This document shows positions 9,721 to 18,049 of a DNA stretch of 64,000 bases, piece by piece (position 1 is the first letter of the stretch; every line of letters begins with the position of its first letter). The DNA is from Sphingopyxis terrae subsp. terrae NBRC 15098. Lineage in GTDB: Bacteria; Pseudomonadota; Alphaproteobacteria; Sphingomonadales; Sphingomonadaceae. The position numbers and the translations under genes are program-made. The notes under the pieces were generated by a model. That model was not told the origin of the DNA, searched no databases, and saw only the letters and a program-made list of their open reading frames with translations. Location of the stretch: the NCBI RefSeq assembly GCF_001598815.1, contig NZ_BCZQ01000003.1, positions 496,001-560,000 of the forward strand. Direction: 5' to 3'.

Positions 9721-9738
9721 GTTATACACATGTATAAC
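9721..9738. promoter_or_regulatory. 18-bp palindrome, likely operator of the BetI/TetR regulator
   Basis: GTTATACA and TGTATAAC form perfect 8-base inverted arms with a 2-base centre. It lies in the 33-base gap between the divergent Rieske gene (start 9708) and the TetR gene (start 9742). TetR-family regulators usually bind such a site between divergent genes. An alternative TetR start codon (9730) lies inside the palindrome. Binding is inferred from position and symmetry only. Confidence 0.7.
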
Positions 9739-9741
9739 AAC

Positions 9742-10356
9742 ATGACCGCCGCTCGCCAAGCCTTTACGCGCGAAAGCGCCGACGCCCGCCGGGCCGACCT
9801 GATCGACGCGACCGCGGCATGCCTTGCCGAGCTTGGGCTGGCGGGAACGAGTGTCCGCGCGATCTGCGCAAAGGCGGGGGTATCGCCGGGGTTGCTGCGT
9901 CATTATTTCGGCGGCATCGACGATCTGATCGCCGCGGCCTATCAGGCGACGAGCGACCGGATGGATGCGGTCTTCGCCGCCGCCGCCGATGCGGCGGGCC
10001 CCGATCCGCACACGCGGCTGACCGCCTATCTGACCGCCAGTTTCCGCCCGCCGGTGACTGACCCGCAATTGCTCGGCGCGTGGACCGCCTTCTGGGCGCT
10101 CGCGCGCAGCGACGCGCGCATGGCGGCGATCCACGCTGATAGCTATGCCGGCTATCGCGCCCGGCTGCGCGACCTGCTCGCGCCGTGCGGCGCGCGCGAC
10201 CCCGACCAGCTCGCGATCCTGCTTACCGCCATGGTCGACGGGCTGTGGCTCGAACTGTCGCTCGACGCGAGCAGCTTCGGCGCCGATTCAGCGGCGGCGA
10301 TGGTCGAGCGCGCGGTGACGGCGCTGCTTTCGCCCTCCCCCGCTCCCCCTGAATAA
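9742..10356 (+). CDS. TetR/AcrR-family transcriptional regulator, BetI-like
   Basis: 204 residues. The N-terminal HTH is visible as RRADLIDATAACLAELGLAG followed by TSVRAICAKAGVSPGLLRHY and FGGIDDL, close to the BetI pattern (G-L-x-R-H-Y-F). The C-terminal ligand domain (YLTASFRPPVTDPQLLGAWT) also matches BetI_C (PF13977). The start could be ATG 9742 or ATG 9730; both are very close to the palindrome, leaving almost no leader. BetI itself represses choline/betaine genes; here it probably represses itself and the Rieske operon. The ligand is unknown. Confidence 0.88.
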   Translation: MTAARQAFTRESADARRADLIDATAACLAELGLAGTSVRAICAKAGVSPGLLRHYFGGIDDLIAAAYQATSDRMDAVFAAAADAAGPDPHTRLTAYLTASFRPPVTDPQLLGAWTAFWALARSDARMAAIHADSYAGYRARLRDLLAPCGARDPDQLAILLTAMVDGLWLELSLDASSFGADSAAAMVERAVTALLSPSPAPPE

Positions 10357-10360
10357 TTGC

Positions 10361-11734
10361 CTATTTCGCCAGGTCGCGCAGCAGGCTGTCCCAATGTGCC
10401 AGCGCGCCGGGAATGGCATCGACCGGTACCCGCTCGTTGAGCCCGTGCGCGTAGCTGTCGCTCGCCTTCGAAAAAAGGCCCGCTACGCCATAGCTCGGGA
10501 CGCCCAGCATGCGGAAATGATAGCTGTCGGTCGCCCCTGCGCTCATCGACGGGATGATCGGCAGGCCCGGGAAGCGCGCATGGACCGCCTTCGTCACCGC
10601 CGCCATCACATCGGGACGCAGCGGCGAAGCGTCGCTGGCGCTGGCGTCGGGATCGGTTTTCACTGCGACCGCGGGGTCGGCGATCACCCGTTCGAGTTCG
10701 GCGCGCACCGCCTCGACTGGCACGCCGGGAAAGATGCGGCAGTTGATATTGGCGGTCGCGCGCTGCGGCAGGGCGTTTTCGGCGTGACCGCCGTTGACCA
10801 GCGTCGGGACGCAGGTGGTGCCGATCTGGCCGACATATTCGGGATCAGCGGTAATCGTCGCGATCGCCGCCGTGTCGGCGGGGTTTGCGGCAAAGGTCTT
10901 GAGCGCTGCGCCGATCGCACCGCCGACCTGATCGGCGACAATCGGCATACCGACCTTGGTCAACTCGTTCTGCTGCGGCTTGAAATGATAGGCGCCCACC
11001 TTGGCGAGCGCGTTCGACAATTGGACGATGGCGTTGGTCGGCGACGGGCGCGAGCTGTGACCGCCGGGGTTCGTGACCTCCAGCGTGAAGTCGGCATAGG
11101 TTTTTTCGCCCGCCTGCAGCCCGTAATATTGCGCCTTGCCGTCCTCGCCGATCAGGCCGCCGCCGCCATCGCCGTTGAGCGCGAGTTCGGCGTCCTTATA
11201 TTTGGCGGCGAGCGCACGCGTCGTCATCATCGACGTTTCCTCATCCCCTGACAGCAGCAGGATGATCGAGCGCTTGGGCTTGAAGCCGTCCTTCTTGAGC
11301 TGCGCCATGGTGGCGACCATCATCGCGACGTCGAATTTATTGTCCTCTGACCCGCGCCCGAAAATATAGCCATTCTCCTCGACCGGCACGAACGGATCGC
11401 GCGTCCAGTCCTTCGCGTCGGCCTCGACGACATCCATATGGCCGAGCAGCAGGATCGGCTTGTCCTTCGTCGTTCCCTGCAGCGTCGCCGCGAAGGTCGC
11501 GGTTTCGCCCATCGGGGTGATGACGATATCGCCGTCGGCATAGCCCGCCGCCTTCAGCACCTCGGCATAATAGGCCGCAAGTTCGGGCACCTTGCCGCGT
11601 CCCGCAACGGTCGGGATCGCGACGCTGTCGATCAGGATCTTCTTCGCGGCACCCGCGTCGGCGGGCTTGGCGTGGACGGGCGCGGCGGCCAGCAAGGCGG
11701 CGGCGAGGGCGAGCGGAGCGGTAAGGGTGCGCAT
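10361..11734 (-). CDS. exported M20-family metallopeptidase
   Basis: 457 residues with signal peptide MRTLTAPLALAAALLAAAPVHA. The metal and catalytic residues are visible: GHMDVVEA (first His and catalytic Asp), GRGSEDNK (bridging Asp region), GDEET (general base Glu and ligand), and SAGATDSYHFR and YAHGLNERV for the remaining ligands. The dimerisation (lid) domain sits between residues about 215 and 330. Family members remove amino acids from peptides or deacylate amino acids. The signal peptide places it in the periplasm. Its 3' end lies 4 bases from the TetR stop (convergent). Confidence 0.92.
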   Translation of the reverse strand: MRTLTAPLALAAALLAAAPVHAKPADAGAAKKILIDSVAIPTVAGRGKVPELAAYYAEVLKAAGYADGDIVITPMGETATFAATLQGTTKDKPILLLGHMDVVEADAKDWTRDPFVPVEENGYIFGRGSEDNKFDVAMMVATMAQLKKDGFKPKRSIILLLSGDEETSMMTTRALAAKYKDAELALNGDGGGGLIGEDGKAQYYGLQAGEKTYADFTLEVTNPGGHSSRPSPTNAIVQLSNALAKVGAYHFKPQQNELTKVGMPIVADQVGGAIGAALKTFAANPADTAAIATITADPEYVGQIGTTCVPTLVNGGHAENALPQRATANINCRIFPGVPVEAVRAELERVIADPAVAVKTDPDASASDASPLRPDVMAAVTKAVHARFPGLPIIPSMSAGATDSYHFRMLGVPSYGVAGLFSKASDSYAHGLNERVPVDAIPGALAHWDSLLRDLAK

Positions 11735-11808
11735 GGCTCGCGACTATGGCGCCTGCGCGCCGGCGCGCAAGACCCGAAGTTGAGCCGATACCCCGCGGGC
11801 GATACCGG

Positions 11809-12030
11809 TCAAGCCGGTGCGAGTTCGCTCGCAAGCTTGAGCACGCAGCGCCCGTCGAGCATTTCGATCAGATAGGCGGGATTGGCCGCGCTCCCGTTGC
11901 GCACGATCCGGCTGCCCTTGATCGTGCGTTCGACGCGGCGGTCGAAGCGCTTGGCAATCAAGCCGCGACCTTCGCCGCGGCCCCATTGCCAGCAGACCAT
12001 CGTGCCGACCGGAAAATCGCGGTCGGTCAG
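11809..12030 (-). CDS. small Tudor-like DUF2945 family protein
   Basis: A small basic protein whose first ATG (12000) gives 63 residues. Reading upstream in frame, the sequence FPVGTMVCWQWGRGEGRGLI resembles the start of HVA1/Tudor (DUF2945) proteins, x-F-x-V-G-D-x-V-x-W, so the ATG-based start would cut the domain. No ATG, GTG or TTG exists upstream before the bactofilin stop; a CTG at 12030 overlaps that stop as CTGA and gives 73 residues. I extend to the CTG as the best guess. The role of the family is poorly known. It follows bactofilin in the same operon. Confidence 0.6.
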   Translation of the reverse strand: MTDRDFPVGTMVCWQWGRGEGRGLIAKRFDRRVERTIKGSRIVRNGSAANPAYLIEMLDGRCVLKLASELAPA

Positions 12031-12491
12031 GCGCCGAACGAGGCCGGCTTTTCGCCGACGACTTCGAGCGCCGGGGGCGCCTTGGCCGCACCCGCACGGC
12101 GATGCGACAGCTTGCCGTCGACCTTGCCGCCATTTTCGATCGTGATCGTTTCGTAGGTCACGTCGCCGGTGATCCGCGCGCTGGCGTGGATGATCAGCGT
12201 CTTCGCTTCGATCGACCCGTCGACCAGCCCCGCAAGCTTGGCGGTTTCGGCGACGACACCGCCCTTGATCTCGCTCGCCTCACCCTGGACGAGGTTGGCG
12301 CATTTCAGGTCGCCCTCGATCTTGCCGTCGACGTGCAGGTCGACGGTGGCCGACACATTGCCGGTGATGACCACATCCGACCCGATGATCGAGAAAGTGG
12401 TATGACGCGCGCCGGTCGCCATCTTAGCGGGCACCGGCGGAAGCGAGGGCGCCGACCCGCTGTCGGGCGTCGTCTTTGACTTCGAGAACAT
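12027..12491 (-). CDS. bactofilin family cytoskeletal protein
   Basis: 154 residues. The central part from about residue 32 is the right-handed beta-helix of bactofilins (DUF583): IGSDVVITGNVSATVDLHVD, then repeated G-x-I/V steps such as GKIEGDL and GSIEAKTLIIHASARITGDV. N- and C-terminal tails are disordered and Pro/Ala-rich. Bactofilins polymerise without nucleotide and position cell-wall enzymes at the membrane. The gene begins inside the 3' end of the M23 peptidase gene (68-base overlap), and bactofilin/M23 pairs are known to work together in cell shape and stalk or curvature formation. Confidence 0.95.
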   Translation of the reverse strand: MFSKSKTTPDSGSAPSLPPVPAKMATGARHTTFSIIGSDVVITGNVSATVDLHVDGKIEGDLKCANLVQGEASEIKGGVVAETAKLAGLVDGSIEAKTLIIHASARITGDVTYETITIENGGKVDGKLSHRRAGAAKAPPALEVVGEKPASFGA

Positions 12492-13629
12492 CGGCTTTGG
12501 CCTCCAGAAAACGCCGCGGATTGACCGCGACCCCGTTCAAACGGACTTCGAAATGCAAATGGCTGCCGGTCGAGCGGCCGGTGCTGCCCATGCGGGCGAT
12601 CTGCTGCCCCGCGGTGACGCGGTCGCCCACTTTGGCGTTGAAACCCGACAAATGGGCGTAGCGGGTCAGGATGCCCTGGCCATGATCGACCTCGACGACA
12701 TTGCCATAGCCCGACTTCTGGCCGACGAAGCTGACGCGCCCGGGTGCGGCAGCGAGGATCGGCGTGCCGATCGGCCCCGGGAAATCGAGCCCCGCGTGCA
12801 TCGCACCGGCGCCGGTGAAGGGATCGCTGCGATAGCCATAGCTCGAGGAGAGCATCAGCACATGCGCGGGCTGACCCGAAGGGATTGCGACGAGCGTGCG
12901 TTCGAACACTTCCATACGGAACAGCGCGCCTTCGAGCGCGGCGAAGCTGGTGCCGAGCGCGCCCGCATTGCCGCCGCGGCGCTGGAAGGGGATGAGCGGA
13001 CCACCGCGGCCCGACGAGGCGTCGCGAACGAGCGCGCGCGGATCGAGGCCGAGCTTTGCGACTGCGCTTTCGGCCTTGGCGGCGCGGGCGTTGACCGCGG
13101 CTAGCAGGCGCGACGAAAAAGCCTCCTGCCGCGCCTCTATGCGGGCGAGCGCCTGCGCTTCGGGGGGCAGGCGCGGATCGATGGCGCTGGTCTTGAGCGG
13201 CGTTGCGGCGGTGTCGTCGGCTTTGGCACCCTCGGCCGCTTTCGCCGGCGCGGGCAGCGCTTCGTTGCCAAAATAATCCTGCTGCCACTGTTCGAGCTGC
13301 TTTTGCCGTTCGTCGAGATCGGCGGCGATTTCGCCGACGCGGTCGCGATAGCGCGCGATGCGCTGCTCGGCAGCCGCGGCAGCCGCCTGCTTCTGCGCGA
13401 CTTCGGCGCGCTCGTCGGCGGTGAGCAGCTGGTTGACGAACACGGCGAGCGTAATCGCAGCCCAAGCGAGCAGCACCGCGCCGGCGATCAGCGCAACGCG
13501 CTTTTGCCAAACGGCGCTGATACGCAGAAACCGGACATGGCCGTGCGTGCGAATGAAGATTTCATGGTCCTGGAACAGCGCATTGAAACGCTGGCGCCAA
13601 TGGCGCAGACCCGTCGATTGCGAAGACAA
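12424..13629 (-). CDS. membrane-anchored M23 (LytM) peptidoglycan peptidase
   Basis: 401 residues. One transmembrane helix at about residues 28-50 (ALIAGAVLLAWAAITLAVFV) is followed by a coiled coil rich in Ala/Glu/Arg (about 55-110) and a C-terminal LytM domain. The zinc and catalytic residues appear as HAGLDFPG (H-x3-D) and HLHFEV (H-x-H), with SYGYRSDPF and GYGNVVEVDHGQG being family signatures. It should cut peptide cross-links in the periplasm, with the coiled coil controlling access or partner binding. It shares its last 68 bases with the bactofilin start, so the two are tightly coupled. Confidence 0.94.
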   Translation of the reverse strand: MSSQSTGLRHWRQRFNALFQDHEIFIRTHGHVRFLRISAVWQKRVALIAGAVLLAWAAITLAVFVNQLLTADERAEVAQKQAAAAAAEQRIARYRDRVGEIAADLDERQKQLEQWQQDYFGNEALPAPAKAAEGAKADDTAATPLKTSAIDPRLPPEAQALARIEARQEAFSSRLLAAVNARAAKAESAVAKLGLDPRALVRDASSGRGGPLIPFQRRGGNAGALGTSFAALEGALFRMEVFERTLVAIPSGQPAHVLMLSSSYGYRSDPFTGAGAMHAGLDFPGPIGTPILAAAPGRVSFVGQKSGYGNVVEVDHGQGILTRYAHLSGFNAKVGDRVTAGQQIARMGSTGRSTGSHLHFEVRLNGVAVNPRRFLEAKADVLEVKDDARQRVGALASAGAR

Positions 13630-13871
13630 GCTACGACCCCGTCTTGTTGTTCTGATGGAGCCCTCCGCCCCGACTTGGTGGGGCCTTTACCAGCGCCGGC
13701 GGAGCATCGCGACTCTTCAGCGGCCGAGTCGGGTTGAATCGAACCTGACTCGCGGTGAACGGTGTCAAACCGTCGCAACTGTGATCGATCGGGCGGCATT
13801 TTCGCCGCGAATCGGGGATTATCGTTGACGGCTTGCTTACCATTTCGGCCTAGGACGAGGGGGTGACCCAT

Positions 13872-15284
13872 ATGCCCGATCTTGCCGTTCCGGCGGCCGC
13901 CGAGACGGCGGCTGACGCCATCGAAGCGCCCGCTTCGCGCCCCCGATCAGCGGTCAGCGCCGGGGTCGGGATCGTGGGTATCCTGGGCCTGTTTTCCTAT
14001 CTGCTGATCGCGCGCTATGCGCCCGAAATTGCCGCCTATCTGGGCGTCGACTGGGGACAGCGCGGGCCGATGAACGGCCCCAATTCGGCGATCGCCAGCG
14101 TTCTTGCCTGCGGCGTGCCGATGGTGCTGTGGTCGCTGTTCGTCGACAAGGTGCATCGTAATCCGTCGACCGGCATCGACTGGTCGCTGCGCCGCCCGTG
14201 GCGCGAGACGGTCGACATCAGCCTGACCAAGATCGCCGGTCTGTGGACGACCTGGGCGCTGATCGCCGGATTCTATGCCGTGATGCGCTATTATTGGGAG
14301 GGCAATTACGCTTTCTCGATGGACCTGCTCGAACGGGTGGTGCCGTGGCTGCTGCTCGTATCGGTGCCCTATATGCTGTGGCTCGACCGCCGCATGGTCG
14401 AACCGCGCGACGGCTGTTACCAGTTCGGACGCTGGCTGATCGCGCCGCGGCAGGCGGGACGCGTCCAGCCGGTCGATGGACGCGCGATCGCGCATCATCT
14501 GCGCGCCTGGGCGGTGAAGGGGTTTTTCACCGCCTTCATGCTGTCGATCGTGCCGGGCAATTTCTCGTCACTGGCCAGCGTGCCGATGCGCGACGTCCTC
14601 GCCAATCCCTATATGACCGGCATCTGGACGATCAACCTGCTCTATCTGGTCGATGTCCATGTCGCGACCGTCGGCTATATCCTGACCCTCAAGCCGCTCG
14701 ATGCGCATATCCGCACCGCCAATCCCTATGGCATGGCGTGGGTTGCGGCGCTCGTCTGCTATCCGCCCTTCATCCTGATGAACGGCGGACCGCTCGACTA
14801 TACGGTGAACGGGTCCGACTGGGGTTATTGGCTTCAAGGGCACGACACGCTGATGACATTGTGGGGTGTGGCGCTGGTCGTTCTGGTCGGCATCTACGCC
14901 TGGGCGACGATGGCGTTCGGCATCCGCTTTTCGAACCTGACCCACCGCGGCGTCATCACCCACGGTCCCTATGCCTTCACACGGCACCCCGCCTATGTGT
15001 CGAAGAATCTGAGCTGGTGGATCGGCTCGCTGCCCTTCCTCGTCACGTCGGGCAGCGCCGCCGACGCGGTGCGCAACACCATCCTGCTCGCGGCGGTCAG
15101 CGGCGTCTATTACTGGCGCGCCAAGACCGAGGAAAAGCATCTGCTCGGCGATCCCGTCTATCAGGCCTATTGGGCCTGGGCGCAGCGCCACGCGTTTGTC
15201 CCGCGCCTGTTCGCGAAGCTGAGCGGCCGCACTTTACCGCGGATACGGCTCGATCCCGATCCGCGCGTCGGGCCGGTCGCCTGA
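13872..15284 (+). CDS. isoprenylcysteine methyltransferase-like (ICMT/PEMT fold) membrane protein
   Basis: About 470 residues. ATG 13872 has GAGGGGG 8 bases upstream and is preferred to GTG 13863. Around ten hydrophobic segments occur. The C-terminal 150 residues carry the ICMT/PEMT signature: RFSNLTHRGVITHGPYAFTR then HPAYVSKNLSWW, and later the EEKHLLGDPVYQAYWAW motif. Typical bacterial members are about 150-250 residues, so this one has a long N-terminal membrane extension. Methyl transfer from SAM to a lipid or thiol is expected, but the substrate is unknown. It is transcribed towards nth and the Ste24-like protease. Confidence 0.85.
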   Translation: MPDLAVPAAAETAADAIEAPASRPRSAVSAGVGIVGILGLFSYLLIARYAPEIAAYLGVDWGQRGPMNGPNSAIASVLACGVPMVLWSLFVDKVHRNPSTGIDWSLRRPWRETVDISLTKIAGLWTTWALIAGFYAVMRYYWEGNYAFSMDLLERVVPWLLLVSVPYMLWLDRRMVEPRDGCYQFGRWLIAPRQAGRVQPVDGRAIAHHLRAWAVKGFFTAFMLSIVPGNFSSLASVPMRDVLANPYMTGIWTINLLYLVDVHVATVGYILTLKPLDAHIRTANPYGMAWVAALVCYPPFILMNGGPLDYTVNGSDWGYWLQGHDTLMTLWGVALVVLVGIYAWATMAFGIRFSNLTHRGVITHGPYAFTRHPAYVSKNLSWWIGSLPFLVTSGSAADAVRNTILLAAVSGVYYWRAKTEEKHLLGDPVYQAYWAWAQRHAFVPRLFAKLSGRTLPRIRLDPDPRVGPVA

Positions 15285-15303
15285 CCGCCCGGCGGACGCG
15301 CTG

Positions 15304-15960
15304 TCAGGGAGCCTGCCAGCCCTTCGGCGCGGGCGTCTTGGGCTTGTAACGGCACAGATCGGCAACCGGGCAGCGCCAGCATTCGGGGGTGCGCGCCTTA
15401 CAGATATAGCGGCCGTGCAGGATCAGCCAGTGGTGCGCGCCGACGCGAAAGGGCTGCGGCGTTTCCTTGTCGAGCTTTTTTTCGACCGCGAGAGGCGTCT
15501 TGCCGGGCGCAAGGCCGGTGCGGTTACCGACGCGAAAAATATGCGTGTCGACCGCAAAGGTTTCCGCCCCGAAGGCGCAGTTCATCACGACATTGGCGGT
15601 CTTGCGTCCCACGCCGGGCAATTCGACCAGCGTATCGCGGTCGGCAGGCACTTCGCCGCCATGGTCGCGGACGAGAATTTCGCTGAGCGCGATGACATTC
15701 TTCGCCTTCGCGTTGAACAGCCCGATCGTCTTGATGTGCTGCTTGAGGCCGTCTTCGCCAAGGTCGACCATCTGCTGCGGGGTCTTCACGTCCTGAAACA
15801 GCTTCCGCGTCGCCTTGTTCACCCCGACATCGGTCGCCTGCGCCGACAGCACCACCGCGACGAGCAGCTGGTACGTGTTGCCAAATTCCAGTTCGGTTTC
15901 CGGACTCGGGTTGAGTTCGGCAAGGCGGCGATAGAATTCGAAGATGTCGGCCTTCTTCAT
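15304..15960 (-). CDS. nth: endonuclease III (DNA glycosylase/AP lyase)
   Basis: 218 residues, the usual length. The helix-hairpin-helix reads LPGVGRKTANVVMN, containing the catalytic lysine; the catalytic aspartate is in AVDTHIFRVGNR. Four cysteines near the C-terminus (ICKARTPECWRCPVADLC, spacing 6-2-5) bind the [4Fe-4S] cluster. The enzyme removes oxidised pyrimidines and nicks the abasic site in base excision repair. Its ATG overlaps the stop of the downstream M48 gene by ATGA, so the two form an operon. Confidence 0.97.
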   Translation of the reverse strand: MKKADIFEFYRRLAELNPSPETELEFGNTYQLLVAVVLSAQATDVGVNKATRKLFQDVKTPQQMVDLGEDGLKQHIKTIGLFNAKAKNVIALSEILVRDHGGEVPADRDTLVELPGVGRKTANVVMNCAFGAETFAVDTHIFRVGNRTGLAPGKTPLAVEKKLDKETPQPFRVGAHHWLILHGRYICKARTPECWRCPVADLCRYKPKTPAPKGWQAP

Positions 15961-17117
15961 TCGGCCGCGGGCGGGTGCGCCGCCTTCCAGTCCATCGCGA
16001 CGCGCACGCGCCGTTCGACCGAGGGGTGATCGTAAAAGATCGTCTCCTCGACAGCACCGGGGCGCGGGTTGCGATATTCGGCGGTCTTGACGAGCGCGGT
16101 CGCGAGCGCGTCCGGGCGGTTTTCGGTCCTGAGCGAATAGAGGTCGGCCTCGCTCTCGTCGATGCGGATCAGCGTGTTGGTGATCGGCAGGGTGACGAGG
16201 CTGAACAGCGACAGGAAGAAAAGCAGGACGGGGAAGCCGCGCGGATCGCCGATCTCGGCATCGCTGCCGAACAGCCGCGCGAGGCGCGGGAAGAACCGGT
16301 CGGCCACGAAGAAGAGCAGCGCCGCGAGCGCCGCGAAGACGAAGACCATGCGCCAGATATGGCCGAGCACATAATGGCCGATCTCATGCCCCGTCACCGC
16401 GCGCACCTCGTCAAGCGAAGCCTTGCCGATCGCGACGTCCGAGATCGCGATGCGCGCCGAATGACCGATGCCCGAGACATTGGCGGTGAAATTGTTCGAT
16501 TGGCGCGATCCGTCGAACATATAGATGCGGTCCGCCGGTATGTCGGCCTTTGCCGCCATCTCGACGAGCGCATCGCGCACCGGCCCTTCGGGAACCGGCG
16601 TATATTTGTTGAACAGGGGCTCGATCGCGATCGGCGCGACGAGCAGAAACGCCGAAATGGCGATCGCCGCCAGCCCGCCCGACCAGATCCACCAGCGCTT
16701 GCCCGTGCGCCGGATCAGCGCATAGACGCCGAGGAAGAAGAGCCCGCCGAGCAGCGCGGTGATGACGGTCGAAATCGCCGCCTGACCGAGCCAGTCGCCG
16801 AGCGGCTGGCTGGTGCGATCATAAGCGGTCTCGCGAATCCAGCCGGTGTAAATGTCCCACGGCAGCGTGACGAGCGCCGACAGCAGGAAGAAAGCCGCGC
16901 ACAGCACCCAGGTCCGCAGCGCCCAGCCGCGCCGCGCCAGACGCGTATCGATGCGATCGAGAACCCGCAGCCGCACGAAAAGCAGGGTCACGGCCGCCGC
17001 GACGAGCAAGCCCCACAAGAGCAGCCAGTGATTACCGTGCGTATAGGCGGCGGCCTTCGCCAGCGCCTGCGGCCCCAGGCTGTCGATGTAGCGCGCGGTT
17101 TCGGCGGCTGGGTTCAT
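15957..17117 (-). CDS. M48 metallopeptidase, Ste24/CAAX-protease type
   Basis: About 386 residues. The start at 17117 (MNPAAETARY) is chosen because GGGGAGA stands 7-8 bases upstream; ATG 17135 is an alternative. The zinc motif is TGHEIGHYVLGH, with the third ligand in the ESEADLYSLR segment. Multiple transmembrane helices precede and follow it, and DRTSQPLGDWLGQ plus VAPIAIEPLFNKYTPV match the Ste24 family rather than HtpX. In eukaryotes Ste24 trims prenylated proteins; in bacteria it is thought to act on membrane proteins. It is transcribed just upstream of nth, which begins inside its stop. Confidence 0.93.
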   Translation of the reverse strand: MNPAAETARYIDSLGPQALAKAAAYTHGNHWLLLWGLLVAAAVTLLFVRLRVLDRIDTRLARRGWALRTWVLCAAFFLLSALVTLPWDIYTGWIRETAYDRTSQPLGDWLGQAAISTVITALLGGLFFLGVYALIRRTGKRWWIWSGGLAAIAISAFLLVAPIAIEPLFNKYTPVPEGPVRDALVEMAAKADIPADRIYMFDGSRQSNNFTANVSGIGHSARIAISDVAIGKASLDEVRAVTGHEIGHYVLGHIWRMVFVFAALAALLFFVADRFFPRLARLFGSDAEIGDPRGFPVLLFFLSLFSLVTLPITNTLIRIDESEADLYSLRTENRPDALATALVKTAEYRNPRPGAVEETIFYDHPSVERRVRVAMDWKAAHPPAAE

Positions 17118-17196
17118 CGCGATATCTCCCCTCAACGTTGGCAGCGATGCCGTATTAGGAGAGCAATACGCCGAAATCGGCGCGCCGCAAGCCCGT

Positions 17197-17922
17197 TCAG
17201 AGGCCGAGCACCTGCGGCATCGTGTAGCGACCCGCCGGCTGGTGGATCAGCCACAGCGCCGCCCGCACCGCGCCGCGCGCGAAGATCATGCGGTTTTCGG
17301 CGCGATGCGACAGGGTGATCATTTCCTCCGGCCCGGCGAAGATGACATCATGGTCGCCCGCGATGGTCCCGCCGCGCAGCGATGCGAAGCCGATCTTGCC
17401 ATGGCCACGCGCCCCGGTGACGCCATCGCGGCCCCGTTCGGAGCAGCGGTCGAGGCTGATGCCGCGCCCCTCGGCGGCTGCCTGACCAAGCAGCAGAGCG
17501 GTGCCGCTCGGCGCATCGACCTTCATCCGGTGATGCATTTCCAGCACCTCGATATCCCAATCGGCGTCGAGCCGCGCCGCCGCCTCGCGCACCAGATGCG
17601 CAAGCAGCGTGACGCCAAGCGAAGTATTGCCCGTCTGGAGTACCGCGATATCCTTCGCGGCATCGTCGATCAGATAATGGTGGCGCTCCTCAAGCCCCGT
17701 CGTGCCGATGACGATGGGCTTCCTTGCGGCAAGGCAGGCGTCGAGCGTCGCCTCCAGCGCGCCGGGCGACGAGAAATCGACGAGCACGTCGGCGGCGGCA
17801 ACGAGCCGCGCGACATCGCCACCCTTGTCGACGCCGCAACTGCGCTGCCCCGCCTCCGAAATCGCGGCGGCGAGCGCGACGCCCATCCGTCCCTGACTGC
17901 CGATGATGCCGATGCTCGTCAT
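17197..17922 (-). CDS. dapB: 4-hydroxy-tetrahydrodipicolinate reductase
   Basis: 241 residues. The start MTSIGIIGSQGRMGVALAAA has the dinucleotide-binding GxxGxMG motif; VIGTTGL and the catalytic LEMHHRMKVDAPSGTA are diagnostic for DapB. The enzyme performs the second committed step of the diaminopimelate/lysine pathway with NAD(P)H. The protein is slightly short for the family (usually 240-270) but complete. The sirtuin gene starts divergently 128 bases away. Confidence 0.97.
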   Translation of the reverse strand: MTSIGIIGSQGRMGVALAAAISEAGQRSCGVDKGGDVARLVAAADVLVDFSSPGALEATLDACLAARKPIVIGTTGLEERHHYLIDDAAKDIAVLQTGNTSLGVTLLAHLVREAAARLDADWDIEVLEMHHRMKVDAPSGTALLLGQAAAEGRGISLDRCSERGRDGVTGARGHGKIGFASLRGGTIAGDHDVIFAGPEEMITLSHRAENRMIFARGAVRAALWLIHQPAGRYTMPQVLGL

Positions 17923-18049
17923 GACGCGTCCCCTTACCCCATCCCCCTTAGCGCTTCGGATCGCGCAAAGTCGAGGCGCGGCTCGCCCGGCACGGGCCGG
18001 ATTGATGAAAAAGGATGAAGCCGCCGGTGCGTCCCGATAGAGAGGCCGC

